Shown one piece after another: positions 1-6,917 of a stretch of DNA of 13,473 bases (its first letter is position 1; the number at the start of each line of letters is the position of its first letter). Source of the DNA: an uncultured Spirochaetales bacterium (GTDB taxonomy: Bacteria > Spirochaetota > Spirochaetia > Sphaerochaetales > Sphaerochaetaceae); assembly GCA_945947045.1 (NCBI GenBank), contig CAMEXG010000040.1, positions 1 through 13,473 of the forward strand. Reading direction: 5' to 3'. The translations under genes were made by a program, and so were the position numbers. The notes beneath the pieces were generated by a model. The model did no database searches. It was not told where the DNA came from and saw nothing but the letters and a program-made list of their open reading frames with translations.

Positions 1-531
1 TATGGCTTTTATAGCGAAGGTAAGCGTAGAGAGAGGAAGTTACTCTCATCTCTCGGTGGCGGTGCACTGTTGGACATCGGCATCTATAACCTGGGGATAC
101 CTGAGATGCTGGAAATGGAGAATCCCGAGATACTCAAATCCAAGGTGGTGATGAATGAGTACGGCACTGACAAGTGGAGTGAAACTACACTTAGGTATAA
201 CAAAAAGACTATTGTCACCACCCTGAATGCCATAGGTGAAGACATTGAAAGAGTCGCCGTCATTAAAGGAGAGAAAGGGAGGATATATATTCCCGACTTC
301 CAGTACCTGACTTCATTTACTCTAGAGAAAGACGGCGAGAAAAAAGAGTACTCATCCCCCATTGAATACAACGGCTTCGAGTATGAAGTGAGACACTTTT
401 CAGAGTGTGTCAAAAACAACCTTTCATCCTCTTTTATCTACACAAAAGAAAAGAGCATAGATATTGCAAATACTCTCTATAGAATAAGAAAACTATGGAA
501 CATGAAGTTTGATGGAGTTGACAATGACTGA
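1..531 (+). CDS. Gfo/Idh/MocA-family NAD(P)-dependent oxidoreductase, C-terminal part (5' end outside window)
   Basis: The reading frame is open from base 1, so the N-terminal Rossmann domain lies upstream of the window; the TTG at 70 is internal. The first visible residues include GGGALLDIG, typical of the start of the second (alpha/beta catalytic) domain in glucose-fructose oxidoreductase/inositol dehydrogenase-type enzymes, where a conserved aspartate or histidine region follows. The end carries the usual pattern in which an aromatic/His stretch (EVRHFSECV) is followed by a helix ending in an IR pair (YRIRKLW). These enzymes oxidise or reduce a hydroxyl on sugars, inositols or sugar-like substrates with NAD(P). 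The substrate cannot be inferred here. The stop codon overlaps the start of the DUF985 cupin by 8 nt, so the two are probably co-translated, and the SDR behind them adds a second oxidoreductase. Family assignment is firm; function is open. Confidence 0.85.
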   Translation, partial: YGFYSEGKRRERKLLSSLGGGALLDIGIYNLGIPEMLEMENPEILKSKVVMNEYGTDKWSETTLRYNKKTIVTTLNAIGEDIERVAVIKGEKGRIYIPDFQYLTSFTLEKDGEKKEYSSPIEYNGFEYEVRHFSECVKNNLSSSFIYTKEKSIDIANTLYRIRKLWNMKFDGVDND

Positions 532-955
532 TAAAGCTAAAGAAATAATAGAATCGTTTAATCTCTCCCCACTTAATGGAGAAGGCGGATTCTTTCGTTT
601 TTTGCATGAATTCGGAGAACATTCAGGCTCTATATATTACCTTGTCACCGAGGATTCTTTCTCACACCTACATGCCCTCACCGACGACGAGTTATGGTTT
701 TTCTTGGATGGAGACGAAGCGGAGCAGATAATAATAGATGAAAACGGAGTAATAGAGAAAAGAGTATTAAACAAAGAAAACAGAGATAGTTTGGTTCCCA
801 AAAATACATTTCAGGCTACACGAATAAAGAAATCGGAGTCGGGATATTCTCTTTTCTCTACAATAATGAGTCCCAAATATAGAGATGACATGTATATCTC
901 TGGAAAAGACGACGAGAGAATAAAGAGTATAAAGGAAGTGGAAGATTTAATATGA
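524..955 (+). CDS. DUF985 (Cupin_5) family protein
   Basis: A 143-residue protein matching the DUF985/Cupin_5 family in length and order of motifs: an EGGFFR-like segment near residues 20-25, an IYYL strand at 37-40, then SFSHLHAL and DELWFFLDGD (45-64), and the VP...FQATR segment around 91-100. Members are small single-domain cupins related to RmlC-like jelly rolls; no general reaction is established for the family. The usual His after DExW is replaced by Phe here (LWFF), which may alter metal or ligand binding. I chose ATG 524 because GGAG at 514-517 lies 6 nt upstream; the in-frame TTG 509 and ATG 512 lack such a site. The gene overlaps the upstream oxidoreductase by 8 nt, and its stop overlaps the SDR start as ATGA, so all three are likely one translationally coupled unit. 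Confidence 0.85.
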   Translation: MTDKAKEIIESFNLSPLNGEGGFFRFLHEFGEHSGSIYYLVTEDSFSHLHALTDDELWFFLDGDEAEQIIIDENGVIEKRVLNKENRDSLVPKNTFQATRIKKSESGYSLFSTIMSPKYRDDMYISGKDDERIKSIKEVEDLI

Positions 956-1617
956 AGCGAGTTTTAGTTACAGGTGGCAGATCGAACTTAGGAGAAGCCA
1001 TAAGAAATAAATTTGAGAGAGAAGGATATGAAGTCTGGTATACAGTATCGGATGAAGGCAAAGTTGATTCAGATAAGGCGATTGCAGTTGACTTAAGAAG
1101 TGAAGATGAGATCAAAAGAGCCTTTTCTTTTCTCGAAAGCTTAGATGTACTCATTAACAACGCGGGAGTTTTTACAGAAGGAAAACAAGATGATCTTCCC
1201 CTTTCTTCCTTTGAAGAAGTGTTCTCTTTGAATGTAAAAGGACTATTTCTTGTAACAAGAGAACTGCTTCCTCTTTTAAAAAAGAGCGACGGAGCTATTG
1301 TAAATATTTCCAGCATGAATGCCCTTCACCCAGGCTTCGGCACCACCGCCCACTACGACGCATCAAAGGGGGCGGTCTCAGCTTACACCAGGTCTCTTGC
1401 AGCAGAGACGGGACTGAGAGTAAACGCCGTGGCTCCAGGTCTCATTAAAAGAGACGCCTTGGTGGGAAGCGAGTTAGAAGAATACTGGAAAAGCCACAGT
1501 GTAAAGAAAGCCATGATGGAGAGAGAAGAAATAGCAGACACTGTCTATTTCCTCGCTCTATCAAGAGGAATATATGGAGAGACAATCCTTGTAGATAACG
1601 GGTTTACCCTCTGTTAG
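952..1617 (+). CDS. Short-chain dehydrogenase/reductase (classical SDR)
   Basis: A 221-residue classical SDR. Visible motifs are the cofactor-binding TGGRSNLG at 7-14 (TGxxxxxG type), NNAG at 69-72, the catalytic Ser in NISSMN (about 120-121), the catalytic YDASK (Tyr135, Lys139) and the APG turn at 161-163 after the active site. Such enzymes carry out NAD(P)(H)-dependent carbonyl/alcohol interconversion in the cytosol; the substrate is not predictable. Start ATG 952 overlaps the cupin stop (ATGA) and has GGAAG at 940-944. The protein is slightly shorter than the usual 250 residues, with little between the APG turn and the C-terminal GETILVDNG. Base composition jumps within the gene: about 37% GC to position 1320, then about 67% for the next 60 bases (hand count). 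Its 3' end overlaps the convergent exonuclease gene by 4 nt, with no terminator between. Confidence 0.9.
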   Translation: MKRVLVTGGRSNLGEAIRNKFEREGYEVWYTVSDEGKVDSDKAIAVDLRSEDEIKRAFSFLESLDVLINNAGVFTEGKQDDLPLSSFEEVFSLNVKGLFLVTRELLPLLKKSDGAIVNISSMNALHPGFGTTAHYDASKGAVSAYTRSLAAETGLRVNAVAPGLIKRDALVGSELEEYWKSHSVKKAMMEREEIADTVYFLALSRGIYGETILVDNGFTLC

Positions 1618-2372
1618 TTTAAATCAAGTACAAGAGATACAGGACAATGATCGGAGCCAAATACATCTGTGTGTATATTGGCTTCTTTTACTTTGTCTTT
1701 CAGGTCTTCAGAGACAATAAAGTAATCGATACGCCAACCAGTATTCTTTTCTCTTGCCTTGAAGCGATATGACCACCAGGAGTAGATGTCTTTCTCGTTC
1801 GGATGAAGAAGGCGGAAAGTATCGATAAAACCCGACTCCAATAGTTTTGTCATCTTGTCTCTTTCTTCATCTGTAAATCCTGCATTCATACGGTTTGTCT
1901 TCGGGTTCTTTAAATCTATCTCATTATGAGCAACATTAAGGTCTCCGCAGTAGACGACGCTCTTCTTTTCTTTAAGGGACACAAGATATGATCTGAAATC
2001 ATCTTCCCACTTCATTCTATACTCCAGTCTCTTCAGTCCATCCTGAGAGTTTGGAATATAAGCGTCCACCATATAGAAGTGGTCATACTCCAGAGTAATA
2101 ACCCGTCCCTCTTTATCGTGATCCTCTATTCCAATTCCATAAGTGACACTCAATGGTTCATGCTTTGTAAATATAGCTGTTCCACTGTATCCCTTCTTTT
2201 CTGCATAATTCCAATAACTCTTATATCCGGGAAAAGATAAATCTATCTGCCCCTCTTGAAGCTTAGTCTCCTGAAGACAGAAAAAATCTGCATCGAAGGA
2301 TGAGAATATGTCTACAAAATTCTTCCCCATCACTGCCCTAAGTCCATTAACATTCCACGATACAAACTTCAT
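1614..2372 (-). CDS. xth: Exodeoxyribonuclease III / AP endonuclease (ExoA type)
   Basis: A full-length 252-residue member of the ExoIII/APE1 endonuclease-exonuclease-phosphatase fold. It incises abasic sites and removes blocked 3' ends during base-excision repair, using Mg2+. All expected catalytic residues are visible: Asn7/Asn9 in WNVNGLR, Glu35 in LQETK, Tyr105, Asp144/Asn146 in GDLNVAH, Asp216 in GWRIDYF, and the Asp241-His242 pair in GSDHCPV. The GFTDEER segment (165-171) is typical of bacterial ExoA/ExoIII. The start has a very good ribosome site (GGAGG about 6 nt upstream). The gene is monocistronic, divergent from the acetyltransferase gene and convergent with the SDR. A sigma70-like promoter is visible upstream (see 2389-2418). 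Nothing is missing or truncated. The function is secure; the choice between xth and exoA is naming only. Confidence 0.96.
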   Translation of the reverse strand: MKFVSWNVNGLRAVMGKNFVDIFSSFDADFFCLQETKLQEGQIDLSFPGYKSYWNYAEKKGYSGTAIFTKHEPLSVTYGIGIEDHDKEGRVITLEYDHFYMVDAYIPNSQDGLKRLEYRMKWEDDFRSYLVSLKEKKSVVYCGDLNVAHNEIDLKNPKTNRMNAGFTDEERDKMTKLLESGFIDTFRLLHPNEKDIYSWWSYRFKAREKNTGWRIDYFIVSEDLKDKVKEANIHTDVFGSDHCPVSLVLDLN

Positions 2373-2388
2373 TTCACCCTCCGGATTG

Positions 2389-2418
2389 AGTATACATAAT
2401 AAAGACTCTTTTTCTCAA
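2389..2418 (-). promoter_or_regulatory. Predicted sigma70-type promoter of the exodeoxyribonuclease III gene
   Basis: On the minus strand TTGAGA (2413-2418) and TATACT (2389-2394) are separated by 18 nt, placing transcription start about 10 nt upstream of the GGAGG ribosome site. Both hexamers are close to consensus. The -35 hexamer lies within one copy of an 8-nt direct repeat, TCTCAACG (2413-2420 and 2438-2445 on +). Confidence 0.6.
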
Positions 2419-2463
2419 CGGAGCGTTTGGTGATTTATCTCAACGTAAGTGTAATTATTAGTC

Positions 2464-3126
2464 ATGGACAAAAGCTTTAAACTAATCGATATTGAAAAAT
2501 GGAAAAGGCGAGAAATCTTTTATTACTTTTCTCGTATCGCACCCACTACATATTCTGTTACAGCAAGCCTCGATATAACAAGAATGATGAAAGCCTTGAA
2601 AGAGCATAATCTCAAGTTTTTCCCCTCCTATCTTTGGCTATCTACCACTATTATAAACAAGCACCAAGAGTTTAAAGTGGCCATAAAAGATGGTAAGGTT
2701 GGACATTACGACACATTGACTCCCTTTTATCCTACATTCCATGACGACGACAAGACGATATCTATGCTTTGGACAAAATACTCATCATCCCTATTTGAGT
2801 TTCATGAAGCATATTTGGAGAACAAAAAGTTATATGGAGAGAACAAAGGATTCTTGGGACTACATGGAGCTACTCCTCCAGAGAATGCATATACTATCTC
2901 TGTCTTGCCCTGGCTCTCATTCTCTTCTTTTTCTCTTACATCCTCTTCTCCCAACCCATACTTCTTCCCTTCCATTGAAGGAGGTCAGTTTATTAGGGAT
3001 GGAGAAAAGTTAGTATTCCCTCTTTCCATCACTTCCCATCATGCTACTACTGACGGCTATCATGTGGCAGAGTTTTATAGGGAATTCCAAGAAATGGCCG
3101 ATAACTTCTCACTTTTTCTTTCCTAG
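2464..3126 (+). CDS. Chloramphenicol acetyltransferase (CAT) family protein, type A-like
   Basis: A 220-residue protein of typical CAT length and colinear with classical catA enzymes along its whole length. Landmarks are the N-terminal WKRREIFYYF region containing the structural Arg, YSVTASLDIT (30-39), the FHDDDKTISMLW region (92-103), TISVLPWLSF (144-153) with the conserved Ser, and the signature HHATTDGYH (192-200) with catalytic His193 and structural Asp197. CAT transfers acetyl from acetyl-CoA to the 3-hydroxyl of chloramphenicol as a trimer. Many chromosomal relatives have other or unknown acceptors, so real resistance is unproven. The canonical Cys in the HHAVCDG signature is Thr here, and an uncommon Ser-rich, Pro/Phe-rich stretch occupies 151-170. 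No Shine-Dalgarno is visible before ATG 2464, unlike nearly every neighbour. It is divergent from the ExoIII gene and 47 nt upstream of the small membrane-protein gene. Confidence 0.88.
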   Translation: MDKSFKLIDIEKWKRREIFYYFSRIAPTTYSVTASLDITRMMKALKEHNLKFFPSYLWLSTTIINKHQEFKVAIKDGKVGHYDTLTPFYPTFHDDDKTISMLWTKYSSSLFEFHEAYLENKKLYGENKGFLGLHGATPPENAYTISVLPWLSFSSFSLTSSSPNPYFFPSIEGGQFIRDGEKLVFPLSITSHHATTDGYHVAEFYREFQEMADNFSLFLS

Positions 3127-3173
3127 TCTTGCATGAAAGTCAAAAGGCAGATAGATTTTCTGTGGAGGCTAAA

Positions 3174-3650
3174 ATGGGAAATATCATCTGGATAATCATT
3201 AGCGTGATTCTCGTCATTTTCATCGCTCTTTCTATTTTTTCAATGGCAACAGGGAAAAAGAGAAATGAGAGCCTGGAAGAGAAGTATAACAATATTTTCG
3301 CTCCATTAATGGAAAGAGTAAGAGAAAAGAACCTGATGGGAGACGACAGCCTAGTTGTAAAGATTCTTACAGACAAGGAAGATGGAGTTCTTGCCGTGAG
3401 AGATGATAATAAAAAACTCTGTGCCGTAGCTTATAGTGACGAAACACTTATTTTCCCTTTCTCCGATTATAAGTCATGCATCCTCGATACCGAGGGAAAG
3501 ATTATCCTTAACCTTTCCCTTGTTGGTAAAACTTATTCAATCACTATCTCCAGCGGTAAGTTTAAGAACACTAGTATAGTTGGGAAGCAGCTTCTTTCAA
3601 TGGCTAATAAGATGAAGAACTTTCTTGACGAGATGATAGACGAGGTTTAA
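3174..3650 (+). CDS. Uncharacterised single-pass membrane protein, paralog of the protein at 11816-12322
   Basis: A 158-residue protein I cannot assign to a named family. ATG 3174 is chosen because GGAGG (3164-3168) precedes it and because the paralog begins identically; an upstream TTG at 3129 has no such support. Residues 4-24 form one hydrophobic helix (IIWIIISVILVIFIALSIF), then a positive GKKR, which predicts an N-terminal anchor with the soluble part in the cytoplasm. The soluble part has KYNNIFAP (37-44), a TDKEDGVLAVRDD segment (66-78), a beta-rich middle, SGKFK (127-131) and a C-terminal helix ending MANKMKNFLDEM. The second copy keeps all these blocks and aligns without a gap through residue 78. 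The GyrI-like gene follows after 2 nt, so these two are probably coupled. No function can be stated. Confidence 0.85.
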   Translation: MGNIIWIIISVILVIFIALSIFSMATGKKRNESLEEKYNNIFAPLMERVREKNLMGDDSLVVKILTDKEDGVLAVRDDNKKLCAVAYSDETLIFPFSDYKSCILDTEGKIILNLSLVGKTYSITISSGKFKNTSIVGKQLLSMANKMKNFLDEMIDEV

Positions 3651-3652
3651 CT

Positions 3653-4285
3653 ATGGCATTCGATTATAAGAAAGAATATAAAGAGTTTTATCTTCCCCCG
3701 AAGAAACCTGTCATAGTCACCATTCCTAAGATGAACTACATTGCTGTCAGGGGAAAGGGAGACCCAAACGAGGAAGATGGAGAGTACAAGAGAGCTATGT
3801 CTCTTTTATACCCGATCGCTTATACCTTGAAGATGAGTCCAAGAAGTGGAAAAGAGACAGAAGGTTACTTTGAGTATGTGGTCCCTCCTCTAGAAGGCCT
3901 ATGGTGGCAGGAAGGGATAGAAGGCTTTGATTTGAAGAGAAAGAATCTATTTAACTGGATCAGCCTTATCCGTCTCCCTGAATTCTTCAGTGAGAGTGAT
4001 GTTGACTGGGCAAAAAAAGAGGTAAAGCGAAAAAAGAACTTGGATGCCTCTTCTCTAGAGTTCTTCACATATGATGAAGGATTGTGTGTCCAGATGATGC
4101 ATATCGGTCCTTTCGATAACGAGGGAGAGAGCGTAAAGCTAATGGATGAGTTTATTAACAAAGAGGGTTTCGAGAATGATTTCTCTCCCCTCCGACTTCA
4201 CCACGAAATATATCTTTCAGACTTCAGAAGAACAGAGGAGTCTAAACTAAAGACTGTAATAAGGCACCCAATTAAGAAGCGATAA
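3653..4285 (+). CDS. GyrI-like small-molecule-binding domain protein (stand-alone, cyclopropanoid-hydrolase-like group)
   Basis: A 210-residue stand-alone GyrI-like/SBD protein with no DNA-binding domain. It shows the two-lobed arrangement: YIAVRGKGDPN (29-39), MSPRSG...GYFEYVVPPLEGLWW (61-85), then CVQMMHIGPFDNE (145-157) and the C-terminal RLHHEIYLSDFRR (181-193) followed by KTVIRHP. This full-length form resembles the Lin2189-like branch of GyrI-like proteins. Some unconventional GyrI-like proteins have been reported to hydrolyse cyclopropanoid DNA-alkylating compounds; whether this one is catalytic is inference. Glu81 with Trp84/Trp85 and Glu185/Tyr187 line the expected ligand pocket. GAGG at 3643-3646 precedes the start and the upstream stop is 2 nt away, so it is coupled to the membrane protein. 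The stop is followed at once by a perfect 10-bp hairpin terminator. Confidence 0.82.
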   Translation: MAFDYKKEYKEFYLPPKKPVIVTIPKMNYIAVRGKGDPNEEDGEYKRAMSLLYPIAYTLKMSPRSGKETEGYFEYVVPPLEGLWWQEGIEGFDLKRKNLFNWISLIRLPEFFSESDVDWAKKEVKRKKNLDASSLEFFTYDEGLCVQMMHIGPFDNEGESVKLMDEFINKEGFENDFSPLRLHHEIYLSDFRRTEESKLKTVIRHPIKKR

Positions 4286-4286
4286 G

Positions 4287-4310
4287 TAATGGCCACAACC
4301 GTGGCCATTA
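4287..4310. terminator. Bidirectional hairpin between convergent genes
   Basis: A perfect 10-bp inverted repeat, TAATGGCCAC (4287-4296) and GTGGCCATTA (4301-4310), with loop AACC. It lies between the stop of the GyrI-like gene (4285) and the stop of the glycerate kinase gene (4312). T-rich sequence follows on both strands, though without a long T run, so termination efficiency is uncertain. Confidence 0.8.
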
Positions 4311-4311
4311 T

Positions 4312-5550
4312 TCATCTCTTAAGTAGTAATACTGCAAAGTCATTGACATTGGTTCCAGTAGGACCTGTCATTACAAGGCCTCCCGATGCCTTTAGCGCAT
4401 TATATGCATCGTTGTCAAATAAGACTTTGTCAATGTCGATACCCTGCTTCTCTAGAGTCGAAAGAGTATCTGTATCAACATAACCCCCTGCTGCATCCGT
4501 CGGTCCGTCTGTTCCGTCAGAGCCTACGCTGAATATTGCAGCGTTTTCAACTTTGGAAAGAATCGGAGCCGAAGCCAAAGCAAACTCTTGGTTTCTTCCA
4601 CCCTTTCCTTTTCCTGTAAGTTTTACTACAGTCTCTCCTCCGCAGATAAAAGCAAGGCTCTCCTTTGACGAACTGTATGTCTCTGCAATATTTGCCATAA
4701 ATACACCGGCTTCCCTAGCGATACAAGATAGAGAAGAAGTAAGGACAAATGGCTTGTAGCCTAGTTTTTCTGAAGTAATGAATGCAGATTTACAGAGTTC
4801 CTTTACACTTCCTGTAACATATGTCTCTGTATTATCCAGGGACTTTGGAGTCTCTTTCTCCAAGAGTTCCTTCATAAAAGGAGTAAGCGAGAGGTTATAT
4901 TTCTCTGCAATAGCCACAGCTTCTTCTTTTGTACTCTTATCTGGATAAGCAGGGCCTGAAGCGATCATATCCAATGGGTCTCCGATGATATCGGAAAGAA
5001 CGATTGAGAATACTCTGGCTGGTTTACAAAGAAGCGCAAACTTACCGCCCTTTACGGCACTCATTCTCTTTCTGATAGTATTCATCTCTGTTATGGATGC
5101 ACCTGAAGCAAGGAGTTCTGAAGTAAGCTTCTCCATATCTTCCGTAGGGATCAATGGCTTCTCAAAAAGAGCTGATCCACCACCTGAGACAAGAAATAGG
5201 ACCATATCGCTACTAGTGAGGTTACTTACAGCATTAATAGCTTCTTCTGTGCCTCTATATGAGTTTTCATCAGGAACAGGGTGTCCTGCTTCTACGATTT
5301 TCAAGTTGCCGATAGCTCCCTTGCTATGATCGTACTTTGTGACGACAACGCCGCCCTCTATTCTATCCCCCAATTCCTTGTAGGCTGCAGAAGCCATCTG
5401 CCATCCTGCTTTTCCTACCGATACCAACACTATCTTTCCCTTTACTTCAGGGAATTTTTCCAAGGCTTTTTTTACGGCATTGTCGGGAAGGGATGATTCA
5501 ATGGCGTTCTTTATTATGATATCTGCATCTTTTCTTAGAGTTTCCAGCAT
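4312..5550 (-). CDS. gckA: Glycerate 2-kinase, class II (DUF4147/MOFRL; GckA/TtuD type)
   Basis: A 412-residue class II glycerate kinase, which phosphorylates D-glycerate with ATP to 2-phosphoglycerate and so feeds lower glycolysis. Domain order is complete: an N-terminal DUF4147 domain with SVGKAGW (44-50, Lys47 of the active site), AGHPVPDE (88-95), SGGGSAL (122-128) and EMNTIRKRMSAVKGG (155-169), then SDIIGDP (186-192); a C-terminal MOFRL domain has GGRNQE (317-322), GSDGTDGPTDAAGG (343-356) and TGPTGTNVND (395-404). Length and motifs are normal. The start has GGAAG upstream. It is the last gene of the minus-strand operon, 86 nt behind the LarA-family gene and separated from it by a hairpin. 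With the TIM-barrel isomerase and racemase upstream it makes glycerate a probable end product of the pathway. The older name hydroxypyruvate reductase for this family should not be used. Confidence 0.93.
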   Translation of the reverse strand: MLETLRKDADIIIKNAIESSLPDNAVKKALEKFPEVKGKIVLVSVGKAGWQMASAAYKELGDRIEGGVVVTKYDHSKGAIGNLKIVEAGHPVPDENSYRGTEEAINAVSNLTSSDMVLFLVSGGGSALFEKPLIPTEDMEKLTSELLASGASITEMNTIRKRMSAVKGGKFALLCKPARVFSIVLSDIIGDPLDMIASGPAYPDKSTKEEAVAIAEKYNLSLTPFMKELLEKETPKSLDNTETYVTGSVKELCKSAFITSEKLGYKPFVLTSSLSCIAREAGVFMANIAETYSSSKESLAFICGGETVVKLTGKGKGGRNQEFALASAPILSKVENAAIFSVGSDGTDGPTDAAGGYVDTDTLSTLEKQGIDIDKVLFDNDAYNALKASGGLVMTGPTGTNVNDFAVLLLKR

Positions 5551-5584
5551 TTTTATCTTCCTTTTGTTTTAGCATAAATAGAAA

Positions 5585-5630
5585 GGGAGAGTTATTCCAG
5601 CAAAAAACTCCATTTTGCCAAAGCTCTCCC
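5585..5630 (-). terminator. Nested intergenic hairpin between LarA-family and glycerate kinase genes (possible attenuator)
   Basis: On the minus strand an outer stem pairs GGGAGAG (5624-5630) with CTCTCCC (5585-5591), and an inner stem pairs GCAAAA (5613-5618) with TTTTGC (5600-5605). The distal arm is followed by TTTCTATTTA, a weak T tract. It could be a partial terminator, a processing site or an mRNA-stability element that sets kinase dosage. I see no clear promoter between it and the kinase start. Confidence 0.5.
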
Positions 5631-5636
5631 CTATTA

Positions 5637-6908
5637 TTATTCTTCGACGATTACAGAGACACCGTCAGGTATCATCGTGACACTGGCCTTTTTGTTTCCG
5701 AGAATCTCTTCTGCCTTTGCTAGAGCCTCTTCAAGGGAATGGGCAGGAACCATATGTAGATCTTCTACAATGTTATCCGGAGCCTGTGAAACATAAACCA
5801 CCTTTGCCTTCATCAAGATTCTAAGGAATATCTGAGTCTGCCACTGATCAGGAACAGTTTCATTTCTTCCTCGGGATAAGAATAGATCCATGGTCTTATA
5901 TATATCTTTCTCATCAGCCATCTGATGGTAGAAAGCATCTCCACCTATTCCGTCGTTGGATGCAGCAAGCATAATGATTACGCCGCCTTCATTGACAGTA
6001 GCCTCTGCCGCAGTCATTCCCTTCACTGCCTGATAGATATTCTGGTCAAGAGGGTATCCGCCATTTGTAGATATTACGATATCAGCCTTCTTTGACTTTA
6101 CTCTACAGAGAGAGGAGAGGAATCTGCATCCCTCTTTATGAGCCTCCTCCATATCGCCGGCAACAGCAAAGATGGGCTTTTTCTCACTGTCGATTACAAC
6201 ATTGAGGATAAATGCCAGCTTTGCCTTCCTTGCTGCCCATACCATGTCTTTATGAATAGGGTTGCCTTCAAGAATACCGGTTCTTGAGTGAGGATCCGCA
6301 ATAAACTCGGAGCAGTGGTTTGCAAGAACCGTGGTCCGGGAAGCTACGCCTGGAAGAATAGACTTTCTGCTTCCTGAGAAGCCAGCGAAGAAGTGAGGCT
6401 CGATAAAACCTTCTGCAACCACAAGGTCGGCATCAGTTACAAGCTTATTTACAAGTAGCTCTCCACCGGAAGGAAGAATACCAAGATATGTCATCTCCGA
6501 CTCACTTGCCTTATGGATGACAATTCTCTCTTTCTCTACAATCTCTTCACCGAATTTGTTAACCAATTCTTCTCTAGTGGTCTCTCTATGGCAGCCAGTG
6601 GAAATAAGAAGGGTAATATCCGCATCCTTGTTACCCTTTCTAATCTCCCTCAGCATTGGAGGGACAATAACCTTGCTTGGAACAGGGCGGGTGTGGTCTG
6701 AGCAGATCAACACAACTTTATTCTTACCCTTTGATAGTTCAGATAGAGGCTCTGAACCGATTGGAGAAGAAAGTGCGTCTTCAACAAGTTCCTCAGGTGT
6801 CTTTTCAGCTTTATAGTGATGAAGATCACTGACAAGCACCCCTTGTACTCTTTCCTCCTCTATATCAAGCGGCAGTCTGGTTTTTCCATAAGGGAATTCA
6901 ATATGCAT
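5637..6908 (-). CDS. larA: LarA-family nickel-pincer-dependent 2-hydroxyacid racemase/epimerase (DUF2088)
   Basis: A 423-residue LarA homolog of full length. Residues matching the catalytic and cofactor set known from Lactobacillus LarA are present: Asp71 and Arg74 in SDHTRP, His107 in STGCHRETTREE, His172 and Lys182 in EPHFFAGFSGSRKSILPG (Lys for thioamide attachment of the nickel-pincer nucleotide), His198 in ANHCS, and Gln289/Lys296 in GYPLDQNIYQAVKG. The family racemises or epimerises 2-hydroxyacids (lactate, malate, gluconate and others) by hydride transfer to the cofactor; the substrate here is not fixed by sequence. The start has AAGGAGG and lies 9 nt behind the TIM-barrel gene. Position just before a glycerate kinase suggests glycerate or a sugar acid as substrate (inference). 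The cofactor genes larB, larC and larE are not in the window and must be elsewhere for activity. Confidence 0.9.
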   Translation of the reverse strand: MHIEFPYGKTRLPLDIEEERVQGVLVSDLHHYKAEKTPEELVEDALSSPIGSEPLSELSKGKNKVVLICSDHTRPVPSKVIVPPMLREIRKGNKDADITLLISTGCHRETTREELVNKFGEEIVEKERIVIHKASESEMTYLGILPSGGELLVNKLVTDADLVVAEGFIEPHFFAGFSGSRKSILPGVASRTTVLANHCSEFIADPHSRTGILEGNPIHKDMVWAARKAKLAFILNVVIDSEKKPIFAVAGDMEEAHKEGCRFLSSLCRVKSKKADIVISTNGGYPLDQNIYQAVKGMTAAEATVNEGGVIIMLAASNDGIGGDAFYHQMADEKDIYKTMDLFLSRGRNETVPDQWQTQIFLRILMKAKVVYVSQAPDNIVEDLHMVPAHSLEEALAKAEEILGNKKASVTMIPDGVSVIVEE

Positions 6909-6917
6909 AACCCCTCC

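Noticed and set aside
4289..4483. Small plus-strand frame starting in the terminator hairpin
   Set aside because: It is antisense to the glycerate kinase C-terminus, begins inside the hairpin stem and has no family resemblance.
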